Shown here piece after piece: positions 18,261 through 26,447 of a stretch of 64,000 bases of DNA. Position 1 is the first letter of the stretch. Every line of letters starts with the position of its first letter. Under the pieces are notes generated by a model. That model did no database searches, was not told where the DNA came from, and worked only from the letters and a program-made list of their open reading frames with translations. The position numbers and the translations under genes are program-made. The DNA is from Paenibacillus thiaminolyticus (GTDB lineage Bacteria; Bacillota; Bacilli; Paenibacillales; Paenibacillaceae), in the NCBI RefSeq assembly GCF_007066085.1, contig NZ_CP041405.1, positions 5,983,501 through 6,047,500 on the forward strand, in the 5' to 3' direction.

Positions 18261-20219
18261 ATGACGGAACGTCTAGTCCATCACCAGCCAATCGAATCGG
18301 ACAAGAAGGTTGCAGGGACGAACGGTCCAGTTCCGAACGGAACCTGGGATCCGCCGCCTCGACCACGGGACAGCTGGGTGCTGCAGCGGGATGTGAACGT
18401 TCACGACTTCCCTTATGTGCAGCCGCTGCTGCAATCCGCCTACAAGGAATGGGCGAAGGAACTGCCTGCCCGCGCCTGTGTCCTGCGAGGCCGCATGGCG
18501 TTATTCGACTATGCAGGCAAGTGGATGGCGGGCGACTCCGAATTAACCGGCGAAGCCACAGCCGAACGCGCAGCCGCTGCCGCGCTCCAGGAAGGCACGC
18601 TGGCCGTCCGGACGGGATTCGGCTTGTCCTATGCCGCCTGCCCGCTGCTGAACAAGCGGGAAGAGGGCTACGCCGCGGTCGTATGCCGATTGGACGAGGA
18701 GCCGGATGAATCGTTCTTCGCAGGCATGGATGCATGGGTTTATGGACTTCGAACGCATTTTTACCGGCAATTCGAGCTGGTCTTTGTGGACGAGCTGGAG
18801 CGAACGCTGAGAACGGCCGAACGGGAGCTGAAGCGCCGCGACGTGCTGCATGGCGCTATCCGGCATATGCATGACCGCATCAATGTCGATGCTGTCTTGT
18901 CGCAGATAATGTCCAGTGTCGAACAGCTGGTTCCGGAAGCACGGATCGAGGTCTATTTGTCTCAGGATCACATCAGCTCGAATCCGAAGGTGAAGCCTTT
19001 GCTGTTCCAGCCGGGAAGCGACGGCGTCGTGCGTCAAGCCTTCATGAAGGGTGAAATATGTTACGAACGTGACGGAGCGGAAAGTGATACGGAAGTAGGG
19101 TTTGCGCTGTGCGGCAAGCAGGGAGCCTATGGCGTGATTAAGGTCAGCTTTCCCGGAATGGCGCCGGATCCTTCCGATGTGCAGCTGATTCAGCTTATTG
19201 TGGAGACGGCCGGCACGGCCTTCGAGAATGCGCGTCTTCATGAGCAGGCGAATGAAGTCATACAGGAACTGCGGTTCATCAATGACTTGACGAAGCGCAT
19301 CAATCAGAGCTTGCGGCTGCGGGATGTGTTCCATGACGCGACCCACGAGCTGCTGCGCGTGTTTCGGGCCGACTTTTGCATGCTGCTTCAATTGAACGAG
19401 GAACGGCAGTGCTATGAAGTGGTATCCTGCAACATGGATGAATTCGATGATGCGTATCTATCCTTCGATGAAGGATTGTTCGGTCATATGTATTTGGAAA
19501 AGGAACCGGTCATCGTATCCGATATTGAGGTGGACGTTCCTGCATCCATGCAATTTTTCGAGAAGCTGAATTATCATTCCGTCATCGCCGCGCCCCTGTT
19601 CGGCAGCGGGGAGATGGTAGGCATCGTTATTCTTGCCGATCAGCGCAAGCAATTCTTCACTTACGACAATTTCAAGCTGCTCCAGATGCTGGCGACCCAC
19701 ATCGGATTGGCGATCGCGAATGCGGCGCTTCATAGCAGGGTCAAGCATCTTGCCAACAAAGATCAGCTGACCGGCTTGTATGCCCGCCACTACTTGGACA
19801 AGCAGATCCAGCGCCAGCAGAAGAATGACTTCTGCGGCTCGCTTATCGTCGTGGACATCGATTATTTCAAGCAAATCAATGACCGCTATGGCCACCAGGT
19901 TGGTGATAAAATATTGAATCAGGTCAGTCAAATTATACGCAGTTCCATTCGTGAATCCGATATCGCAGCCCGTTGGGGCGGTGAGGAGATGGCGATATAC
20001 CTTCCGCAGCTTAGCATTAGCCAGACAATCCGGGTTGCGGAACGGATTCGGACCCGGGTGGCCAACGAGACGGAACCGCATGTCACCGTCTCCTGCGGCA
20101 TCGCCGACTGGAGCTGGCAGGACGATATGGTCAGTGTCGAATCGCTGTTCTACCGTGCCGACATGGCGCTGTATGAAGCGAAGGACAGTGGCCGGAATCA
20201 GATCCGCATCAGCACCTAG
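18261..20219 (+). CDS. dgcP: Soluble GAF-GGDEF protein, probable diguanylate cyclase (DgcP-like)
   Basis: A 652-residue protein without membrane segments. The middle (about 200-500) reads as two GAF-type sensor domains, and the last 170 residues form a GGDEF domain starting at DQLTGLYARHYLDKQ, with VVDIDYFKQINDRYGHQVGD and the active-site loop RWGGEEM at 571-577. The final residue is Met instead of the usual Phe; the metal- and GTP-binding Gly-Gly-Glu-Glu is intact, so activity is likely but unproven. The position beside rpsD matches YtrP/DgcP of B. subtilis as I recall it. ATG 18261 follows AGAAGGAGA. c-di-GMP made here would affect motility and matrix formation. Confidence 0.8.
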   Translation: MTERLVHHQPIESDKKVAGTNGPVPNGTWDPPPRPRDSWVLQRDVNVHDFPYVQPLLQSAYKEWAKELPARACVLRGRMALFDYAGKWMAGDSELTGEATAERAAAAALQEGTLAVRTGFGLSYAACPLLNKREEGYAAVVCRLDEEPDESFFAGMDAWVYGLRTHFYRQFELVFVDELERTLRTAERELKRRDVLHGAIRHMHDRINVDAVLSQIMSSVEQLVPEARIEVYLSQDHISSNPKVKPLLFQPGSDGVVRQAFMKGEICYERDGAESDTEVGFALCGKQGAYGVIKVSFPGMAPDPSDVQLIQLIVETAGTAFENARLHEQANEVIQELRFINDLTKRINQSLRLRDVFHDATHELLRVFRADFCMLLQLNEERQCYEVVSCNMDEFDDAYLSFDEGLFGHMYLEKEPVIVSDIEVDVPASMQFFEKLNYHSVIAAPLFGSGEMVGIVILADQRKQFFTYDNFKLLQMLATHIGLAIANAALHSRVKHLANKDQLTGLYARHYLDKQIQRQQKNDFCGSLIVVDIDYFKQINDRYGHQVGDKILNQVSQIIRSSIRESDIAARWGGEEMAIYLPQLSISQTIRVAERIRTRVANETEPHVTVSCGIADWSWQDDMVSVESLFYRADMALYEAKDSGRNQIRIST

Positions 20220-20269
20220 CATCCGATGCTGCCTGATGAATAATCCCAATTCAAGCGTGAGACGATAGT

Positions 20270-20300
20270 AGAGATGGGCGATCAATGCCCATCTCTTTCT
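20270..20300 (+). terminator. Terminator after the GGDEF gene
   Basis: AGAGATGGGC (20270-20279) pairs with GCCCATCTCT (20287-20296), followed by TTCTATTT. Confidence 0.85.
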
Positions 20301-20374
20301 ATTTCGGTAAATCGGCCCCTTTTTTTTAGGGGAATTGCAAATTTTCTTGCGACAAGAGAAGGGGAGGTTTCATT

Positions 20375-21172
20375 ATGGGCGGGACGATAAGTCGGCTTCG
20401 AAGAAGCGCCCTGTTGTCCGCAATGATCGCCGGATTCGTCATCCTGTTGCACGGGTGCGGAGTAACCGCCAATCCCGAGGACATACTGAACCGGGCCCTG
20501 AGCGGAGTCGGGGGTCAGGATCAAGTGCGGTTCGAAGGCTTGGCCGAGATCAGCGTCGGGGAGGACATGCTGCTGACCAAGCAATTCCGGTATGAAGGAG
20601 AGGCGAAGCAGTACAAGGGCGTCCATATGAAGATGAGCGGCGATATGGATCAGCGGACGACCGCCAAGCGCTGGAATCCGGTAGCGCAGATGGATCAGTT
20701 GCAGCGAATCGCGAATAAGCAGGTCTCCTTCCTGCCTCAGCAAGAGGAGGCACGCGTCGGGGCGAAGGGCGGCGGACAGGAGAACAAGGCGGAGCAAGAA
20801 GGGAAAGACCTGGTTCCGCTGCAAGTAACATTGTCCAACGAGGATGCGAAGCGAATCTATATCAACCAGTTGGAGGAGGATTATAAGCGGATCATTATTC
20901 CTTCCGAGCCGTATCAGAAAATACGCCGTTCGCTAAGCGATCAGGAACGGAACCAATTGGATGCGGAACTGAAGACGATCGTGGACCGCAGCCGGGCCGA
21001 CCTGGATCACAAGCTGAAGGATGCCAGCATCGCCGGGCGTTATGTCGTATGGGTAGAACGGCGTCATTCCTTGCCTGTCATCCTGGAAGGGTGGTTCACG
21101 GCCGCTTACAATGACAACGGCAAAGAACGCCGGGAGACCGTTCATACGAAGACGCGTTTCTCTTATAAGTGA
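20375..21172 (+). CDS. Putative lipoprotein of unknown function
   Basis: A 265-residue protein with a basic start (MGGTISRLRRS), a hydrophobic stretch and a lipobox-like ILLHGCG around residue 27; His at -2 is unusual but Gly-Cys fits signal peptidase II. The mature part is charged and hydrophilic, with no motif I recognise; the repeated amphipathic segments recall outer-surface lipoproteins of the Bacillales. ATG 20375 follows GGGGAGG. It stands alone between the GGDEF and aminopeptidase genes. Confidence 0.7.
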   Translation: MGGTISRLRRSALLSAMIAGFVILLHGCGVTANPEDILNRALSGVGGQDQVRFEGLAEISVGEDMLLTKQFRYEGEAKQYKGVHMKMSGDMDQRTTAKRWNPVAQMDQLQRIANKQVSFLPQQEEARVGAKGGGQENKAEQEGKDLVPLQVTLSNEDAKRIYINQLEEDYKRIIIPSEPYQKIRRSLSDQERNQLDAELKTIVDRSRADLDHKLKDASIAGRYVVWVERRHSLPVILEGWFTAAYNDNGKERRETVHTKTRFSYK

Positions 21173-21244
21173 CGCCGGAGTGTTCTGAGGCTTGGACGGG
21201 CCGCCGCCAATTGAGAGCGCGGCGCTGACTTCGATAAGCGCTCA

Positions 21245-21253
21245 TGTTACAAT
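21245..21253 (+). promoter_or_regulatory. Extended -10 upstream of the M29 aminopeptidase
   Basis: TGTTACAAT fits TGn plus TACAAT and lies 46 bases before the start codon. Confidence 0.45.
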
Positions 21254-21299
21254 AGGTAAGGTTTCATCATTTTATCGGCCGACCGAGGAGGAACATGGC

Positions 21300-22415
21300 A
21301 TGAAAGACCCAAGATTGCAAAAGTTGGCACAGAACTTGGTTGGATACTCCATCAATGTGCAGCCAGGTGAAAATGTGCTGATTGAGATGATCGGCTCCGA
21401 GCGCGAGCTGGTGACGATGCTGGTAGATGAAGTCGCCGCGCGGGGCGGCCGTCCCTTCGTGCAGTTGACCGACCGGAAGGTGCTGCGCTCGCTGATCAAG
21501 AACGCGTCTGAAGAACAGATGAAGACGTGGCGGGAGTATGATTTGCTCCGGATGCAGAACATGCAGGGGTATATCGGGATTCGCGCCGGGGAGAACGCGA
21601 ACGAAATGTCCGATGTGCCAGAAGACAAAATGAAGCTGTATGACGCCATCTATTCGCATCCGGTACATATGGAAGAGCGCGTCAAGCGCACGAAGTGGGT
21701 TGTCCTTCGTTATCCGAACGCTTCGATGGCCCAGTTGGCCAACACGTCGACAGAAGCGTTTGAAGACTTTTACTTCGACGTGTGCAATCTGGATTATTCC
21801 AAGATGGACAAAGCGATGGAGTCGCTGAAGGCGCTGATGGATCGTACGGACACGGTCCGCCTGACCGGCCCGGGAACCGACTTGACGTTCTCGATCCGGG
21901 GCATCGGGTCTATCAAATGCTCCGGACAGAACAATATTCCGGATGGCGAGGTCTATACCGCGCCGGTCCGCGATTCCGTCAATGGCACCTTGACCTACAA
22001 CACACCATCGATTTATAACGGCTTCACCTTTGAGAATATTTCGTTCCGGTTCGAGAATGGCAAAATTGTGGAAGCGACGAGCAATGATACGGCCCGGATC
22101 AACCATATTCTCAATTCGGACGAGGGAGCCCGCCATATCGGGGAGTTCGCGATTGGCGTTAACCCGTACATCTTGCATCCGATGAAGGATACGCTGTTCG
22201 ATGAGAAGATTGCGGGCAGCATCCACTTTACGCCGGGTCAAGCCTATGAGACGGCGGACAACGGCAACCGTTCCTCGATCCATTGGGACCTGGTGCTGAT
22301 CCAGCGTCCGGAGTATGGCGGGGGGGAAATGTATTTCGACGATGTTCTTGTGCGCAAAGACGGTCTTTTTGTCATCCCTGAGCTGGAGTGCTTGAATCCG
22401 GAGCATCTGAAATAA
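21300..22415 (+). CDS. M29-family metallo-aminopeptidase (AmpS/aminopeptidase T type)
   Basis: Cytosolic aminopeptidase of the thermophilic M29 family, 371 residues. Starts MKDPRLQKLAQNLVGYSINV, with the catalytic C-terminal domain showing PDGEVYTAPVRDSVNGTL, the metal-binding HIGEFAIGVNP and NRSSIHWDLVL with the final His and Asp ligands. The ATG at 21300 has GAGGAGG eight bases upstream; the open frame upstream to 21192 includes the promoter and is not used. B. subtilis AmpS is the nearest named relative. Monocistronic. Confidence 0.92.
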   Translation: MKDPRLQKLAQNLVGYSINVQPGENVLIEMIGSERELVTMLVDEVAARGGRPFVQLTDRKVLRSLIKNASEEQMKTWREYDLLRMQNMQGYIGIRAGENANEMSDVPEDKMKLYDAIYSHPVHMEERVKRTKWVVLRYPNASMAQLANTSTEAFEDFYFDVCNLDYSKMDKAMESLKALMDRTDTVRLTGPGTDLTFSIRGIGSIKCSGQNNIPDGEVYTAPVRDSVNGTLTYNTPSIYNGFTFENISFRFENGKIVEATSNDTARINHILNSDEGARHIGEFAIGVNPYILHPMKDTLFDEKIAGSIHFTPGQAYETADNGNRSSIHWDLVLIQRPEYGGGEMYFDDVLVRKDGLFVIPELECLNPEHLK

Positions 22416-22457
22416 GGGAAATCCGTTGATTCGCCGCATGTTTTTGCGGATTTATTA

Positions 22458-22487
22458 TTGCGTCAAGCGTCTCATTCACGGTATGAT
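22458..22487 (+). promoter_or_regulatory. Promoter of the HPr-like gene
   Basis: TTGCGT (22458-22463) and TATGAT (22482-22487) are separated by 18 bases. Confidence 0.45.
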
Positions 22488-22535
22488 GGAAACGTAAGAA
22501 GACCGACCGAACTAATTGATGACGGAGGGATTTCG

Positions 22536-22778
22536 ATGTCTAATAACACGGCAATTGTGGAAATCTCACAAGCAGCGAACAAATTCAGATCTTCGATAGT
22601 CTTGCAAGCTGAGAACAAATACATTGATGTTAAGAGTATTTTGGGTCTGTTCACCACCTTGGTGGGCAACCAGAAGTACGAGCTTCACGTTCATGGGCCG
22701 GATGCGGATGAAGCGAAGGCGGCGATGGCGGAAGTATTCAAGAAGCATGGATTGGACGTATCCGTTGTAGCGGAATAA
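22536..22778 (+). CDS. HPr-like domain protein lacking the phosphorylatable histidine
   Basis: An 80-residue protein of the HPr fold. The segment KSILGLFTTLV aligns with the Ser46 regulatory region of HPr/Crh (KSIMGLMSLA), and QAANKFRSSIVLQAENKYID aligns with the helix and strand after the active site, but the first strand and the His15 loop (ARPA) are missing. It therefore cannot relay phosphate from enzyme I. The Ser46 equivalent is retained in KS, so it could be a Crh-like regulatory partner or an HPr-kinase substrate; this is inference. The ATG has GGAGGG seven bases upstream, so the short N-terminus is genuine. Stands alone upstream of ylaN. Confidence 0.75.
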   Translation: MSNNTAIVEISQAANKFRSSIVLQAENKYIDVKSILGLFTTLVGNQKYELHVHGPDADEAKAAMAEVFKKHGLDVSVVAE

Positions 22779-22954
22779 CAGCGAGAGCCGGAGCAGAATG
22801 TTCCGGCTCTTTCTATATCTTTAGCCATGATAGCGGCTAGCGGAGGTTGCACAGCATGAGAGAAGTTCGTCATGCATCTTGTGTTACCCGTCATGATCGT
22901 CTAATATTAGAGTTAGAACAATCGTGACTTCGAGTCATAGGGGGGAAACCAGGC

Positions 22955-23245
22955 ATGTCTTCGTCGAATGTGTTGCAACAGCTAAGTGACAGGGCGCTCA
23001 CTCTGCTAGAAGCGGATGCGCATCAAATAGAGAAACTCATCCAGGTCCAGATGGAGAACTTGGCGACGCGTTACTGCCCTCTCTATGAGGAAGTATTGGA
23101 TACGCAAATGTACGGTTTTTCTCGGCAGGTTGACTTCGCCGTTCGAGCCGGACTGGTGGAGGAAAGCGTTGGCAAGCAACTTGTAAGCAAGTTGGAACGC
23201 AATCTGGCTACCTTGTATGAGGCGTTGAACAAGGCCACTCAATAA
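22955..23245 (+). CDS. ylaN: YlaN family protein (Fur-linked iron homeostasis)
   Basis: A 96-residue helical protein of the YlaN/DUF1507 family. The conserved block CPLYEEVLDTQMYGFSRQVDFAVRAGLV is almost identical to the B. subtilis protein, which has been reported to bind Fur and relieve repression under iron limitation. In B. subtilis ylaN sits next to ftsW; ftsW is also close here, about 1.3 kb away, but with two genes between. ATG 22955 follows GGGGGGAAACC. A terminator follows. Confidence 0.92.
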   Translation: MSSSNVLQQLSDRALTLLEADAHQIEKLIQVQMENLATRYCPLYEEVLDTQMYGFSRQVDFAVRAGLVEESVGKQLVSKLERNLATLYEALNKATQ

Positions 23246-23281
23246 TTGCTATCGCGATACGGGGGTATCCGCGAACACAGG

Positions 23282-23312
23282 AAGGCCCGGGATGTTACAT
23301 CCCGGGCCTTTT
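23282..23312 (+). terminator. Terminator of ylaN
   Basis: AAGGCCCGGGATG pairs with CATCCCGGGCCTT around a TTA loop, followed by TT. Confidence 0.85.
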
Positions 23313-23403
23313 GAGTACAGGCGTTACCCTGCGCGTCCAGCTCTGTTAAGGACCGTCATGCCGCTTGCGGCACTTAATCAGGGCAACGGCGGGGAAGCCC
23401 AGC

Positions 23404-23966
23404 CTATACAAGATAGAAGGAGACCCCCAGAATGATATAGACGGCCAGCAGCAGGAGGCCTTCATACCAGTTCGTCTGTCCATCCTGTGAGATGGACTTG
23501 GCGATGAATACCGCTACCCCAATAGCAATCATCTCCAGCGTCGTGAACACGATGTCCATCGTCTGCCCGAACAGCGCACTCACGAATACAAGCACGGGAG
23601 CGACAAAGAGGGCGATTTGCAGACTGCTGCCGATCGCAATCTCCACGGCGGCCCCGATCTTGTTCTTCATGGCCATCATGACGGCGGCGCTGTGTTCTGT
23701 GGCATTGCCGACAATAGCGATGACGAACGCCCCGACGAATAGCTCCGACAAGCCGTATTGCCGAAGGTCGCATTCAGGAATCCGCCCAGGCGCTGGCCGG
23801 CATAATGCGAGACCGCTTCTGTCGACCGGCCGAGGAATCCGGACACCAACACGATTGCCAGGGCGGACAGGGCGAATTGAAGCGTCATGTTCCAGGACTG
23901 GTAATGTCCGGCTGCACTTAAGATGAAGGTCAGCCAGAGTATTATGAAGAACAACCGTCTTCCCAC
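23404..23966 (-). pseudogene. Calcium/proton exchanger (Cax) remnant with internal deletion
   Basis: The N-terminal piece (GTG at 23966, preceded by AGAGGTGAT) reads through [20 protein letters not shown] and [12 protein letters not shown], the start of the first conserved alpha repeat. It then breaks near 23755 and continues in another frame with [24 protein letters not shown], the second alpha repeat, and a normal C-terminus at 23404. Intact Cax proteins have roughly 170 residues between these points, so several transmembrane helices are missing. The two frames also disagree, so no functional antiporter can be made. Confidence 0.82.
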
Positions 23967-24077
23967 AACATCACCTCTAAAAAATTCATAATAACGTAAA
24001 ATCATCCGATATTTAATATAACCAACCGCATCAAGATCGTACACAAAAGTAACTTGTCGTTACCTGTCACCAGGTGT

Positions 24078-24106
24078 TTGCTTTCAAGATTCGGGATCGG
24101 TACAAT
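24078..24106 (+). promoter_or_regulatory. Promoter of the Asp23/Gls24 gene
   Basis: TTGCTT (24078-24083) and TACAAT (24101-24106) have the ideal 17-base spacing; the start codon follows at 24134. Confidence 0.65.
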
Positions 24107-24133
24107 AAAGGTAAGAGAGAAAGGAGGATGACG

Positions 24134-24520
24134 ATGGCAGAGGAGCAACTGAATACCCAGGAAGGGAACATTCGCATTTCGGATGATGTCGTCGCCACAA
24201 TCGCAGGTCTCGCTGCGCTGGAAACTCCAGGTGTTGCCGCCATGTCCGGAGGGATGTCCGAAGGATGGGCCAAGCGCTTGAGCGGCCGCAACGTGCAAAA
24301 GGGTGTGTCCGTGGAAGTGGGCCAAGTGGAAGCGGCCATAGATTTGAGAGTGATCATTATGTACGGAATGCCGATACAGGAAGTATGCCGGCAGCTGCAG
24401 ATGAGTGTGCGGGAAGCGGTCCAGAACATGACCGGATTGAATGTGGTCGAGATCAACGTCAAAGTGGAAGGCGTCGCCTTCAAGGATGAGGAACTGGACG
24501 AAATGCCGCGCATCAAATAG
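24134..24520 (+). CDS. Asp23/Gls24 family envelope stress protein
   Basis: A 128-residue alkaline-shock-type protein. It has the family pattern: an early IRISDDVVATIAGLAALETPGVAAM, then VSVEVGQVEAAIDLRVIIMYG, and a late INVKVEGV. Members in Firmicutes associate with the membrane or with fatty-acid kinase systems. ATG 24134 is six bases after AAGGAGG; the frame upstream is open but lies across the promoter. A second family member, yloU, is at 61673. The gene is monocistronic and converges on ftsW. Confidence 0.9.
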   Translation: MAEEQLNTQEGNIRISDDVVATIAGLAALETPGVAAMSGGMSEGWAKRLSGRNVQKGVSVEVGQVEAAIDLRVIIMYGMPIQEVCRQLQMSVREAVQNMTGLNVVEINVKVEGVAFKDEELDEMPRIK

Positions 24521-24555
24521 TCCTTATGAATGTATGGGCATCAATGCATGGGAAC

Positions 24556-24596
24556 AAAAAAGACTACACGGACCGAAGCGGCCGGTAGTCTTTTTT
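24556..24596. terminator. Bidirectional terminator between the Asp23 gene and ftsW
   Basis: AAAAAAGACTAC (24556-24567) pairs with GTAGTCTTTTTT (24585-24596). Run of T on both strands. The right arm overlaps the last codons of ftsW. Confidence 0.85.
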
Positions 24597-25814
24597 GTTG
24601 GAACGGCGGGGGACCGATTGTCCGGTCTCCTTCTTGTGCTGCACGCGGTTGTATTCCCGCGAGACGCTGAGCAATATTCCGACGCTGACCATCGTAATGA
24701 ACAGAGAAGATCCTCCGTAACTGATGAACGGCAGGGTAACTCCCGTAATCGGAATCGTACGTGTGACGCCGCCGATATTGATGAAGGCCTGGACGGCGAT
24801 GATGCCGACGATACCTATGCTTACGAGCGTGCCGTAAATATCCGGGCAGCGCAGCGCAATCAGGATGCCGCGCCAAATGAAGCATATATAGACGAGCAAA
24901 AAGATGACGGTTCCGATAAAGCCCAATTCCTCCGCGATGATCGCGAAGATAAAGTCATTGTAAGGATAAGGTAAATACAACAGCTTCTGAATACTCTGCC
25001 CGAAGCCGGCTCCCGTCCAGCCGCCATGCGCGATTGCCTTCAAGGAATGAAGCAGATTGTAGCTGGCCGCCTGCGAATCGTGGAACGGATCAAGCCAGGA
25101 TTGCACCCTGGCCATCTTGTAACCGCCCGATAGCTTGTCCGGCATGAACAGCATGCTTAAGCCAAGCACGACGAGCACGCCGGTGACGCCGACGAGCAGG
25201 CAATTCATAATATGCTTCAGGTTCGCGCCGCCCGCGATGACGATAACGCCGGCGCATGCCGCCAGTATCATCGCGCCGCCCATATCGGGCTGCAGCATAA
25301 TCAGGCCGACGACGAAGCCGACGATGATCATGACCGGGAACAGCCCGGTGCGGAAGTCGCGGAATTTTTCCCCCTTCTTGGCGATCAAGGCCGACAAATA
25401 CAGCACGACCGCGATCTTCGCCAATTCGGTAGGCTGGATGCCGAGGCCTCCGATGTAGAACCAGCTTCGCGCTCCGTTCACATCCTCCGCCGTGAACGGG
25501 ACAATGAGAAGCATCAGGACAGTGACTATGAATAATGGAATGAACAGTATTTTGTAGGCCGTATAACGGATGTTCATGGCGAACAGCATAGCCACGAAGC
25601 CTAACCCAGCCCACATCAGCTGCCGCTTGGCGAAGTAGAAGGAGTCATAATCATACCTCGAGGATACGGCAGCCAGACTTGAGCTTGAACTGAATACCAT
25701 CACGACGCCGAACCCGACTAGCAGCAGGGTCAGCACCAACAGAATAAAATCAGGCGATCCCTTGCCCGTGCTTGGCGGGTTCTTCGATTGACTGGGTCTG
25801 TGCGGTCTGTTCAA
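24564..25814 (-). CDS. ftsW: SEDS-family cell-division peptidoglycan glycosyltransferase FtsW
   Basis: A polytopic membrane protein of 416 residues with about ten hydrophobic segments. It polymerises lipid II at the septum together with a class B PBP. SEDS motifs visible are NGARSWFYIGGLGIQPTELAK, IMLQPDMGGAMI and the late VTLPFISYGGSSL. RodA and SpoVE are close relatives, but proximity to ylaN, the B. subtilis neighbour of ftsW, favours FtsW. The likely start is TTG 25814 after AAAGG. Co-transcribed with yugN, 12 bases upstream. Confidence 0.9.
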   Translation of the reverse strand: MNRPHRPSQSKNPPSTGKGSPDFILLVLTLLLVGFGVVMVFSSSSSLAAVSSRYDYDSFYFAKRQLMWAGLGFVAMLFAMNIRYTAYKILFIPLFIVTVLMLLIVPFTAEDVNGARSWFYIGGLGIQPTELAKIAVVLYLSALIAKKGEKFRDFRTGLFPVMIIVGFVVGLIMLQPDMGGAMILAACAGVIVIAGGANLKHIMNCLLVGVTGVLVVLGLSMLFMPDKLSGGYKMARVQSWLDPFHDSQAASYNLLHSLKAIAHGGWTGAGFGQSIQKLLYLPYPYNDFIFAIIAEELGFIGTVIFLLVYICFIWRGILIALRCPDIYGTLVSIGIVGIIAVQAFINIGGVTRTIPITGVTLPFISYGGSSLFITMVSVGILLSVSREYNRVQHKKETGQSVPRRSNKKDYRPLRSV

Positions 25815-25826
25815 GGGAAGGTACCT

Positions 25827-26177
25827 TTAGGCGCTAAGAAGCGCTTGCTTCAGCTCATTCAGCTTCTGGGTGGCATTATTCACGATCGGCTGCGGGATCG
25901 CAGATTCGTAATCCAGTCCGTGCGGGAAGGAAGCGCGGCCCATGTAGACGGCCTCAATGGAGAGAATCGTATCCGGCTTCTCCAGCTTCCCTTCCTTCAC
26001 GCGGGTATTGATGCGTACAAAGTAGGCTTCGCCGTTCTTATTATCTTCAATTTTCAAATCGTATGTAGCCCGGTAATATTCCCACTGCCAGCGGGTAAAA
26101 CCGAGATTCTCCGTTACCTCATCCAGGTAGGCCAGATCCGATTCGAGGCCGATGAGGCCGGTGTTGTCAATAATCAT
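25827..26177 (-). CDS. YugN-like family protein
   Basis: A 116-residue soluble protein that I place in the YugN-like family (unknown function) from the opening IIDNTGLIGLESDLAYLDEV and the internal ATYDLKIEDNKNGEAYFVRI. ATG 26177 has AAGGAGG nine bases upstream. It is the first gene of a two-gene unit with ftsW, only 12 bases apart, which may be chance or hint at an envelope role. No catalytic motif seen. Confidence 0.8.
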   Translation of the reverse strand: MIIDNTGLIGLESDLAYLDEVTENLGFTRWQWEYYRATYDLKIEDNKNGEAYFVRINTRVKEGKLEKPDTILSIEAVYMGRASFPHGLDYESAIPQPIVNNATQKLNELKQALLSA

Positions 26178-26376
26178 GCATCTATTCCTCCTTCATATCG
26201 TTCCTATTCATCATGTGCAATCGGTTACCTCTTTCTCATGATAGTATGTTTCCCAGGCTTGCGCAAGACGTCGCTTGCCGCGGCGGAGCGGATTGTTCAA
26301 AAATGTGGCAAATGTGGCATCCGAACGAATTCGACGGCTTGAGACAGAGCAAAAGGGCCCTTGGCGCCGGCTTTTA

Positions 26377-26385
26377 TGGTACAAT
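26377..26385 (+). promoter_or_regulatory. Extended -10 upstream of the amidohydrolase
   Basis: TGGTACAAT fits TGn plus TACAAT, 62 bases before the start codon; no clear -35. Confidence 0.4.
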
Positions 26386-26447
26386 ATAGAAAACGTTCAC
26401 AACGGATGATTTCGGAATACATTCATGACAGATAAGGGGAATCGTTT

